In this document: positions 1 through 7,800 of the stretch, one piece after another
How positions within the stretch are numbered: the first letter of the stretch is position 1
Layout: each line of letters starts with the position of its first letter
NCBI GenBank assembly: GCA_024405255.1
Contig: JAKSOY010000197.1
Span: 1-8,330, forward strand
DNA from: Kiritimatiellia bacterium
Lineage (GTDB): Bacteria; Verrucomicrobiota; Kiritimatiellia; RFP12; UBA1067
Reading direction: 5' to 3'
DNA length: 8,330 nucleotides
Translations under genes and position numbers: made by a program
Notes under the pieces: generated by a model
What the model was told of the DNA's origin: nothing
The model's database searches: none
What the model saw: only the letters and a program-made list of their open reading frames with translations

Positions 1-1
1 T

Positions 2-31
2 TTGTAATGGACTTATCAGCATGGATATGTT
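2..31 (+). promoter_or_regulatory. weak sigma70-type promoter candidate
   Basis: A -35-like TTGTAA (2-7) and a -10-like TATGTT (26-31) are separated by 18 bases; each matches four of six consensus positions. Transcription would start near 38 and leave a leader of about 48 bases before the first large gene. This stretch is clearly AT-richer than the coding DNA after it, as expected of a promoter region. The match is weak, and the true promoter could lie left of the window. Confidence 0.25.
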
Positions 32-73
32 AGACTAGCGCTGATTGCTCCAAAGTATTGGGGCATTATAAGA

Positions 74-78
74 AAGGA
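74..78 (+). promoter_or_regulatory. ribosome binding site deciding the start of the first large gene
   Basis: AAGGA lies 7 bases upstream of the ATG at 86 but only 1 base upstream of the in-frame ATG at 80. The spacing therefore favours 86 as the translation start, which shortens the protein by two residues. Confidence 0.6.
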
Positions 79-85
79 AATGGGT

Positions 86-3000
86 ATGGAGGGACAGTTG
101 AAGAAGATCGCTGTGGCGGGGATCGCGTTCGTGTGCGGTCTGGGCTTGTGGGCCGAGGTGGCGTTGCCGATGGGGTATCTGCCGCTCGAATATATTGAGT
201 CGACGGGGACACAGTATATCAATACGCGCTATAACCACCAACAGAACGACAAGGTGGTGTGCGATGCCGTCATTTCCACCACGGGCCAGAAGGTGTGGTC
301 GTGTCTGTTCGGGGCCATCTGGAACAATGCCGATAATGGACTTGTGATCGAGGTGTCCAACAACGGTGCGGATAAACCGTATCTCCGTTATAAGCGAGGG
401 GGGCAGAATTCGCAGTTGGTCGTGCTTTCCAATTCAACGACGGTACGCGGCAGGCGTATCACGATTACCTGCCAGGGTAAAACCGCATCGTGGACTGATG
501 GTACGGACGGTGGTACGGGAACGACGTCGGTCTTGACGGGCAATTCGCAGATTCCGATGCTGATCTTCAATGCGAACCTTGCGACGACGGCGAACAGTGT
601 CAAGACGAGCGACAACTGGTGGACATCCGCGAAGCTGTACAGTTTTCAGATCTTCGATGTGAACAATGTCGCGAAGCGCGACTTCGTACCGTGTCGTACC
701 GAGCTTGGCGAGGTGGGCCTCTGGGACAAAGTCGAAGGCAAGTTCTACGGTAATAGCGGTACCGGCGTTCTCCGTGGCTCCGATGGTGCGGACGATATGT
801 CGGTCGGCCATGTTGCCTACCTCGAGTCGACGGGCCTGGCGGGCAAGCAGTACGTCAATACGCTCTACAACCACAAGGGTGGCGACAAGATCGAATGCGA
901 CGTGAACATCTCGACGGGCAACCAGAACATCTTTTCCTGCCTCTTCGGCGCGATGTGGAACAACAATACCGACGGCTATGCGATCCAGGTTTCGAATGGT
1001 AAGGCGACAACGCAGTACCTCAAATATTTCCGCGATAATACGAGTGTCGTTCTCGGCAATTCGACGGCCCTGCGCGGCAAGCGCATCACCATCACCTGCG
1101 AAGGCAAGAAGGCAACTTGGAACGACGGTACGACGAGCGGTTCGGGCACGCTCTCGTCCGCCTCGCACGACTCTCAGATTCCGATGCTGATCTTCAACCA
1201 GAACTATGCGACCACGGCGGGTGCCGTGAAAATCCACGACAACTGGTGGACGGCGGCCAAGCTCTACCGCTTCGACATCATCTCCTCGAACGGTACGCCG
1301 CAGCGCAAGCTGGTGCCGTGGCGCAAAGCAGATGGCACGGTTTTGCTCTACGACCACGTGACGAAGCAATTCTATGCGAATGCGGGTTCGGGGGCGGTTT
1401 TCGGTTATGCGGCAGGGCCGACCTGCTACTACACGGTGAACGACGACTGCTCGGTGCTGGAACTGCGCAAGGGGACCGTTGACGACGTCGCGATTCTCGG
1501 ACTCTATTCGACGATCGAAAAGGCGGGACCTTTTCCCGTCAACGCGGCGGCGGTGACGAATTTCCCCGCATTATGTCTGACACAGGGCCGTCTCTCCTTT
1601 GCGGATACGGCGGTGAAGACGATCTCCGTCACGGGGACGCTGACGCTGAAGGGCGGTGCGAGCGTTGAATTAGATGTAACGCCCGAGGGGGCGGACTGCC
1701 TGGCGGCCGGCGCGGTGGTGCTTGACGCTTCGGCGACGGAGGCGAATCCGATGATCATCGCCGTACGGGCAACGGGTGTGGTGGGGCTTACGGACGATGT
1801 GCCCGTCATCACGGGCGGAGCGCTCGTCGAGGCCGATGCGGCGAAATTCAAAGTGCAGGACGGTTTCCCGGCCACTGTCGCCGTGGTGGAGGGCAACCTC
1901 GTGCTGCGTCCGCTTGAAGCGACGGCGGCAGAATGGTCCGGCGCTGCCGGCGATGGTCTCTGGAGCACGGTCGGAAACTGGGTGGGGGCGGCACTGCCGA
2001 TGGTCGGTGCGCCGATTGCATTCCCCACGACAGCCGGGGGTACGATTGTCGACGATCTGCCGAGTGTTGCGGCGCAGTCGCTGACCTTCCCTGCGACGGC
2101 CGGTGCCTTTACTTTTACGGGCGTTCAAACGCTGACGGTGCAGACGACGCTGACGAATGCCTCGGCGGCGGTACAGACGTTCCGTTTGCCGATGGCGCTT
2201 GGTACGGCGGGATTGCCGTTCACAATCTGTGCGGAAGGAGACCTGGCGCTCACGAATGAAACGAAGACGGCGCTTTCGGACGCCTTCGTGAAGACGGGTA
2301 CAGGTATGTTGACGATCAACGACGACACCTTCGCGGCGGCCGCGACGGTGCGCGTGGAAGCCGGTACGCTCAAGTTCGTCAACACCGGCAAGACGACCAC
2401 GGCCGGCACGGCGGGTGAGATTCACATTGCGAACGGCGCGCGGTTGGACGTGAATGTCGATGCAGGCAATGGGTCGAACCTCGCGCGTACGGAAGTGACG
2501 CACGGCAAGACGGTGTACGTGGAAGGTGCGGGGCCGGACGGCGAGGGGGCCGTCCTCAACTCGAAAACGAATAATGCGTGGGGGTGTACGTTCGGGCGGC
2601 TCGTACTGGTCGGGGACGCCTGGATGGGTGGCCCGGCCTGCGGCAATCTCTCGGTTCGTCCGCTTCCCAATTCGCGCATTCCCGGTTCGACGCTGGAGGG
2701 TCCTGGTACGCTTCATGTCAAGGGGCCGGGCGAAGGTTTCGGCGGCATTGGACAGATGGCGCTTCATACTGTCGTCTGCGCGGTCGGCGGTATCGTGGCC
2801 GAGAGGGGGGCGTACCTCCAGTTCGAAGGTCCCGCCACGGGTACGGTGACGAATGGGGTGACGCTGATGGATGGTTCATTCCTGCGTTTGTTGAGCGGTC
2901 CCACGTTTTCTACGGGCATCCCGCTTACGGTTCCGGCAGGAGCGACGGCATTGGTGATGACGCAGAGCGGCAACGCCGTGATCAACGGCACGTTGTGTGT

Positions 3001-4819
3001 TGACGGACGCCTGGAGACGACGAACGCGCCCGCGACGGCGAGCATCAAGCTTGCGGGTACGCTCGCGGGCAAGGGGACGTTGACGGGTTCGAGCTGTATC
3101 TTTTCGGGGTCGTCGACTTGCTGGAAGATGAAGGCGGATGACTCGGGCTTTACGGAGAAGGTGGATATTTCCGTTCAGACGAATGCGAACTTCCTTGTGG
3201 ACCTCCGTCGGATCGAGGTGACCTACACGGGATCGACGGCAACGCCGAAAGTGCTGGTGATCGGTCCGGCGGGCAACCTGACGTCGATCTTGGCAGCGGC
3301 GAATATAACGCTCGCCGTTGTGGACGGCGAAGGAATGACAGTGCCGAACTGCTGGATCGGTATCAACGGCGTACACGAACTTGAGCTCCACATCGCCGAT
3401 GCGAATGTCGTGTTGGAGGCGACATGGACGGGACTCGGACGCGCGGGCGATCCAACGGATCCGGCGAACTGGACCTGCAGCAACTCGGAAGGCGTCCTGA
3501 CAGGGGGACTGCCGATGATCGCCACCCATGTGACGATTGCGGGTTCGCCTCTGTTCACTTGCACGGCGGAGACTCCGCTTGCGTGTGCGTCGCTCACGTT
3601 CGACAATGTGCGTCTCACGGCGGATGTCGATTGGTCGGGCCTCGACCTTTCGCGGGTCACATCTGGTAGTTTCATCGACCTTCAGGGACACGACCTCGCG
3701 CTTTCACTCGCGGCGAACAGCACCTATGCGGCCACGATTACAGACACGAGTTCCGTCGGTCAGGGCGGTACGCTGCGGCTCGTCGTTCCCGAGGGCGTGA
3801 CGGCGCTGAACAGTCATGTGAAGATTACGGGCTCGGCGGGCTTCGCGAAAGACGGCGCGGGCATTTACATTGCCGGTGTCGCCAATCCCGGTTACTGGGG
3901 TGAGACTGAAATCATCGCCGGAACCTTCCGTTGTACGACGAACGGCCTTTGCTTCGGCGGCGAAGGATCCCGCTGCACGGTTCATGCAGGCGCGACACTC
4001 GACTTCGACGGTTACGGTAACCAATACTACCATCCGCTTGTGCTGGATGGCGGCACGCTGCTCAGTACAACGGCGCGTGGCCAGCATGTTTATGCCTGGT
4101 TCAGCGATGTCACCTTGACCGCAGATTCCTTTATCCGCGGTTCGGGCTTTGGGTTCGTTGGCTTGAACGCCAGCGCGGCCACGTTGGAGATGAACGGGCA
4201 TCGTTTGCAGATCGATGTGGATCCGAGTAAATACTTCTACTTCGGCAACCTCACCGTAACGGGGGACGGTACGATTCTCGGAAATTCGGGCGGGTGGTTT
4301 ATCTTGGGTGGCTCGGAAAGCGGCGACTCGCGTTACGTGCATGCTCCCACGACGCGCCTTGAAATGCGCGGGGCGGCGATTCGCGATCGGTCGATCACGA
4401 AGGGACCGGTGACGTTCCTCGACTATGTGAGTGACTACACGGACGGTTACGATATGAACGGCCAGAACGGCTGGATCGCCGTGACGGGGCGGTTCCGCCC
4501 GGGTGTGGAATGGCACAATACGCAGCTTGCTGCCGGGGCGACGATCGATCTCTCGAACCGGACGAACGCCTGGAATACCCTGTGCTTCTTCGAACAGTCG
4601 AATGCGACGGGACATGTGGCCTTTGCGAGCGGTACCTACAAGGTCGATCTTGGCGAGCGTCAGGTGAAGTCGGGTACGCCCATCATTCTGTGGGAAGACG
4701 AACCGCCGGTCAATGCAGCTGAATTGTCGTTCAAGCTCCTTGGCGGCGACCGCGCGGAACTTGTCCGGCGTCCAGGAGGTGTATACCTCCTCCGTGGTCT
4801 GATGTTCATTGTGCGCTGA
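86..4819 (+). CDS. secreted giant protein: tandem ConA-like lectin modules plus autotransporter-type beta-strand repeats
   Basis: The protein has 1577 residues counted from the ATG at 86; an in-frame ATG at 80 has poorer Shine-Dalgarno spacing. Residues 1-23 form a classical signal peptide: KK, then a hydrophobic run, with likely cleavage after GLWA. Residues 31-230 and 243-440 are two copies of a concanavalin A-like module that begins LEYIESTGTQYINT / AYLESTGLAGKQYVNT. The remainder is beta-rich, Gly/Thr/Ala-rich and low in Lys. It holds two 'W-x-G...NW' segments (614-648 and 1111-1154) and two stretches resembling autotransporter-associated beta-strand repeats (731-764 with VKTGTGMLTI...AGTLKF; 1250-1283 with AKDGAGIYIAG...AGTF). 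Such repeats usually form a right-handed beta-helix. No outer-membrane barrel, lipobox, dockerin or PEP-CTERM segment is visible; the protein ends in a hydrophobic GLMFIVR. I infer a surface or secreted adhesin or glycan-binding stalk. The domain calls are by eye and the substrate is unknown. The stop codon lies 22 bases before the hydrolase gene. Confidence 0.9.
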   Translation: MEGQLKKIAVAGIAFVCGLGLWAEVALPMGYLPLEYIESTGTQYINTRYNHQQNDKVVCDAVISTTGQKVWSCLFGAIWNNADNGLVIEVSNNGADKPYLRYKRGGQNSQLVVLSNSTTVRGRRITITCQGKTASWTDGTDGGTGTTSVLTGNSQIPMLIFNANLATTANSVKTSDNWWTSAKLYSFQIFDVNNVAKRDFVPCRTELGEVGLWDKVEGKFYGNSGTGVLRGSDGADDMSVGHVAYLESTGLAGKQYVNTLYNHKGGDKIECDVNISTGNQNIFSCLFGAMWNNNTDGYAIQVSNGKATTQYLKYFRDNTSVVLGNSTALRGKRITITCEGKKATWNDGTTSGSGTLSSASHDSQIPMLIFNQNYATTAGAVKIHDNWWTAAKLYRFDIISSNGTPQRKLVPWRKADGTVLLYDHVTKQFYANAGSGAVFGYAAGPTCYYTVNDDCSVLELRKGTVDDVAILGLYSTIEKAGPFPVNAAAVTNFPALCLTQGRLSFADTAVKTISVTGTLTLKGGASVELDVTPEGADCLAAGAVVLDASATEANPMIIAVRATGVVGLTDDVPVITGGALVEADAAKFKVQDGFPATVAVVEGNLVLRPLEATAAEWSGAAGDGLWSTVGNWVGAALPMVGAPIAFPTTAGGTIVDDLPSVAAQSLTFPATAGAFTFTGVQTLTVQTTLTNASAAVQTFRLPMALGTAGLPFTICAEGDLALTNETKTALSDAFVKTGTGMLTINDDTFAAAATVRVEAGTLKFVNTGKTTTAGTAGEIHIANGARLDVNVDAGNGSNLARTEVTHGKTVYVEGAGPDGEGAVLNSKTNNAWGCTFGRLVLVGDAWMGGPACGNLSVRPLPNSRIPGSTLEGPGTLHVKGPGEGFGGIGQMALHTVVCAVGGIVAERGAYLQFEGPATGTVTNGVTLMDGSFLRLLSGPTFSTGIPLTVPAGATALVMTQSGNAVINGTLCVDGRLETTNAPATASIKLAGTLAGKGTLTGSSCIFSGSSTCWKMKADDSGFTEKVDISVQTNANFLVDLRRIEVTYTGSTATPKVLVIGPAGNLTSILAAANITLAVVDGEGMTVPNCWIGINGVHELELHIADANVVLEATWTGLGRAGDPTDPANWTCSNSEGVLTGGLPMIATHVTIAGSPLFTCTAETPLACASLTFDNVRLTADVDWSGLDLSRVTSGSFIDLQGHDLALSLAANSTYAATITDTSSVGQGGTLRLVVPEGVTALNSHVKITGSAGFAKDGAGIYIAGVANPGYWGETEIIAGTFRCTTNGLCFGGEGSRCTVHAGATLDFDGYGNQYYHPLVLDGGTLLSTTARGQHVYAWFSDVTLTADSFIRGSGFGFVGLNASAATLEMNGHRLQIDVDPSKYFYFGNLTVTGDGTILGNSGGWFILGGSESGDSRYVHAPTTRLEMRGAAIRDRSITKGPVTFLDYVSDYTDGYDMNGQNGWIAVTGRFRPGVEWHNTQLAAGATIDLSNRTNAWNTLCFFEQSNATGHVAFASGTYKVDLGERQVKSGTPIILWEDEPPVNAAELSFKLLGGDRAELVRRPGGVYLLRGLMFIVR
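176..775 (+). repeat. lectin-like module, copy 1 of a tandem intragenic duplication
   Basis: This segment encodes residues 31-230 of the first large protein. It shares with copy 2 the landmarks QY(I/V)NT, CD, SCLFGA(I/M)WNN, RG(R/K)RITITC, SQIPMLIFN, DNWWT(S/A)AKLY and a closing KFYGNSGTG / QFYANAGSG. About half of the aligned positions look identical by eye. The pattern fits the laminin-G/concanavalin A-like fold often attached to surface proteins, and the closing 'VGLWDKVEGKFYGN' resembles the usual end of this module. The ligand is unknown. Confidence 0.8.
812..1405 (+). repeat. lectin-like module, copy 2 of a tandem intragenic duplication
   Basis: This segment encodes residues 243-440 and follows copy 1 after a short linker (GSDGADDMSVGH). 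It keeps all the landmarks of copy 1, including three Cys at matching places (in ECD, FSCLFGA and ITITCEG). A 23-base stretch encoding QIPMLIF and the start of the next Asn codon is identical at 548-570 and 1177-1199. Elsewhere the copies differ at many third codon positions, so the duplication is not recent. Confidence 0.8.
4774..4791 (+). other. perfect 7-bp hairpin AGGAGGT-GTAT-ACCTCCT inside the 3' end of the first gene
   Basis: AGGAGGT (4774-4780) and ACCTCCT (4785-4791) pair perfectly around a 4-base GTAT loop. The stem lies in the coding sequence for PGGVYLL, about 50 bases before the start of the hydrolase gene. One arm is a full Shine-Dalgarno sequence and the other matches the anti-Shine-Dalgarno end of 16S rRNA. 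It is not followed by a T tract, so it is not a normal intrinsic terminator. It could affect translation or mRNA stability at the gene junction, or it may be chance. Confidence 0.5.
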
Positions 4820-4829
4820 GTGAGTACGC

Positions 4830-4833
4830 GGAG
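4830..4833 (+). promoter_or_regulatory. ribosome binding site for the hydrolase gene
   Basis: GGAG lies 8 bases before a GTG at 4842 and 11 bases before the ATG at 4845, in the 22-base gap between the two large genes. The spacing favours GTG and the codon favours ATG; the choice changes the protein by one residue. The gap also holds a short direct repeat GAGTACG (4822-4828 and 4831-4837). Confidence 0.5.
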
Positions 4834-4841
4834 TACGAACG

Positions 4842-7800
4842 GTGATGGGCAGGAGCTATTGGGTTGCGGCTTTCTGTGTTGCGACCGTCCTTGTGAGGGC
4901 GGCGGACTATGGCGACGCCCTTGCGCAACGGGTGTTGCCGGCCAATATGACGCATGCCGCGTACGATGTGGCGATGGCGGCGATCGATGCGGCCGACCGG
5001 GCGGCCGATGCGGCGTGGGGTGGCCTCGCCTCGTCTGACGCCTATCGGACACATGCCACCCGGCTTCGCGCGGCGTTCATTGACGCGATCGGCGGACTCG
5101 ACTTGCCGCGTACGCCGCTCCGCGCGCAGGTGACAGGAACCGTTCAGCGAGAGGGGTATTCGATTGAGAAGGTCCTCTTTGAGAGCCGCCCGGGCGTGTA
5201 TGTGACGGGACTTCTTTTCCTGCCCGATCCGACGCGTTTTGCCGCGCCTTATCCCGCCTACATTGTCCCTTGTGGACACGACAACGACGGCAAAGGCGCC
5301 GCTGCCTATCAGCGCGGTGGCGTGCAGGGCGCTCTTGCGGGGTTTGCGGCGTTCGTCTACGATCCCTTTTCGCAAGGCGAGCGCGAGCAGGTGCCGGGCG
5401 GACTTTGCTGTGCGCCGCACAACCGTTATGGCGCATTGGCGGAACTGCTCGGACAAAGCACTGCGCGCCAGCGGATCTGGGACGGTATCCGCGCACTCGA
5501 CTATCTCGATACGCGTTCCGATATCCGCCATGACGGCTATGGGTGCATGGGTAACTCGGGAGGCGGCACGGAGACGGCGCTGTTGGAAACGGTCGAGCCG
5601 CGAATCGTTGCCGCGTGCCCCTCGTGTTTCATCTCGACGTTACGCGATGTGTATGCGGCGAACGGTCCACAGGATGCCGAGCAGCAGGTCTTCGGTGAGC
5701 TTGCGTTTGGCTTCAACCACGCGGGGCATGTGCTGGCTGGTGGGAACGCGGTGCGCATCCATTGTAATTTCGACGACTTCTTCCCCTATGCGGGCGCGTG
5801 CTCGACGATTGCGGTGGTGACGAATGCGGCGCGGATGTGTGGACTCGACGTGACACGCTATGGCATGACGGATGTGGCAGGTCCGCACGGATGGTACGAG
5901 TCGGCGCGTACATCGTCTGTTCAATGGATGCGGCGCTGGCTCGGGGGTGATCTCTCGGCACTGCCGATCGATGTTTCGGCCTGCCGTGCGCTGGACAATG
6001 GATTTTCGCTCAGTTCGGTCGATTGTGGCCTTACAGGTACGGCGCGGTATGTGACACCCACTGGGCGTGTGAAGGATTTGGCGGGGTTTCGTAGCGTTTT
6101 TGATCTGTTGAAAGACGACCTCGCGGCGGCGGTGGCGGCGCGTCCTGTGCGGTCGACGACGGCGCTTGGGCGCATCGCGGCTGCGCGTGCCGGCATTCGC
6201 GATCTCAGCGAAATCGGTGCGACCGTGCGGCTGGCGGGCGAGCAGACGCTGGCGGATGGTGTACGCGTGCGGCGCGAGGTATTCTCGTTCGCGGATGGTT
6301 TTCCGGTGCCGCTTGTCACATTCTTTCCGGCGGGGACGCCGACGGGGCTCATCCTTGTCACTGACACACGGGCGCGGACCATCCACATAAACCGAGTGGC
6401 GGAGGCGTTGGCGTCGGGGCGGGCGATTGCCCTCGTTGATTTGGCGGCAGGTGGCGAAACGGGTACGCTGAAACATGCGTTCTACGGCAACTCGAATGCA
6501 GATGAAGAAGTGGCGGTGATGCTTTACACACTTGGACGTTCCCTCGTCGGTGTGCGGGCGGAAGAAACGATCGCCGTCGCGGCGCATCTCGTGGAATTGA
6601 CGGGGCTTCGTCCCGTTGTGGTGGCGCATAATCGCTCGGTGATTCCCGTGGCGCATGCGGCGCTCGTCCGGCGCGATCTTTTTGAGGGAATCGAACAGGT
6701 GAGTGCGCCGAACAGCTGGGCGAGTTCCATTCAGACAAGCGAGTCGATTCCGATGGCGAATGTTGTGCATGGTGCCTTGCTCGACTACGATTGGACGGAT
6801 CTTGTCGTGGCTTTTCAAACAGCGCCGGCGGGAACGGTGGCGGTAACGAACATCGAGAAGGGAACCGACTTTGCTTCGGTCGCGATTACCGTGTCTGTGG
6901 CGATGCGCGAATGGGGCCAGACCCCAGGCGGTGCGCAACTGACAGTCGCACTCGCGCCGACGGTCGAGACGAATGCGGTCGTTACGCGCACGTTCGAGTT
7001 GCCCCAGTCGGAGGAGGCGCAATCGGTGACGGCCGATTTCACAGGGCTCGAGGCGGGTGGACGATATCGGGTGACGGCGACGCTTGTGCGAGACGATTGG
7101 CGGGTTGAGTCCGTGCGCGAATTCATCGCGGCACGTGAGACGACCTGGTTCAGTGAAGATGCCGAGTCGGTTGTGGAAAATCCACAGTGGCAGGGCGGGG
7201 TTTACACGCCGCCGCTCACGAAGGCGGTTCAATGTGAGAGTGTGCTTGCGGCGACGTTTGTGGCGGGATATGCCGATGTCGCATCGATTCCCGCGCCGGA
7301 GGGTCGGGCCGCCGTGGCAACGATTCTCGCGGACGACGGGCGGGCGGAGTTCGTCGTTTGGAAGGGGGACTTCTGGGAGGCGACAGGCGTACGTGTTGCG
7401 AATGAGACGCCGGGTGAGTTGCGTTTTTTCTTTGATCGCAAGGCACAGACGCTCACGTATCGTATTCGCACGGCGGCGGGGGAGCAGGTGCTTGGTGAAG
7501 GGGCGCTGGCGGATGAGACGGCGCGTCCTGTTGAGGCGTTCGTATTGGTGGGTGATTGGGGGTGGACGGCTTTTGACGGATTTGCGTTTGACATCAATCG
7601 CATTCGCGACGCGGCGGGGAACGAATGGCTCGACCTTGCGGCGGCGTTCGCAGCAGGGGCACCGGGCCCGTTGGAGCCGCTCTGGCGTACAGAAGGGGTG
7701 TTGCCGACGGAACGGCTGGGCGTTCTGACGGTGCGCGATCCGATGGGCTGGTTGGACTTTTCACCGATTGGAGCGCGGGTGCTGGCGTGCGAGATGACCA

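Noticed and set aside
45..72. Alternative promoter TTGCTC (45-50) with TATAAG (67-72), 16-base spacing
   Set aside because: It would start transcription near 80, on top of the start codon and after the Shine-Dalgarno site, leaving no usable leader.
119..136. Possible lipoprotein signal (Cys in AFVC of the giant protein; similar AAFC in the hydrolase)
   Set aside because: The residues before each Cys (AFV and AAF) do not fit the lipobox pattern, while both proteins have a normal signal peptidase I site further on.
434..1369. A 311-codon minus-strand open frame antisense to the lectin modules
   Set aside because: It spans both lectin copies and its Arg/Val-rich sequence mirrors the duplicated coding strand. 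The duplication itself explains its internal similarity.
1670..2767. A 365-codon minus-strand open frame inside the giant gene
   Set aside because: It is extremely Arg-rich with low-complexity composition and no plausible ribosome binding site or family. It is a shadow of the + strand gene.
2140..6980. Recurring short word ACGAATG
   Set aside because: It arises from repeated Thr-Asn codons with a strong preference for ACG as Thr codon. It is scattered in coding DNA without regular spacing, so codon bias explains it.
5640..7232. A 530-codon open frame on the minus strand inside the hydrolase gene
   Set aside because: Its translation is Arg/His/Pro-rich with no recognisable domain, as expected of a shadow frame opposite a GC-rich gene. 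The + strand frame has clear domain motifs and a signal peptide.
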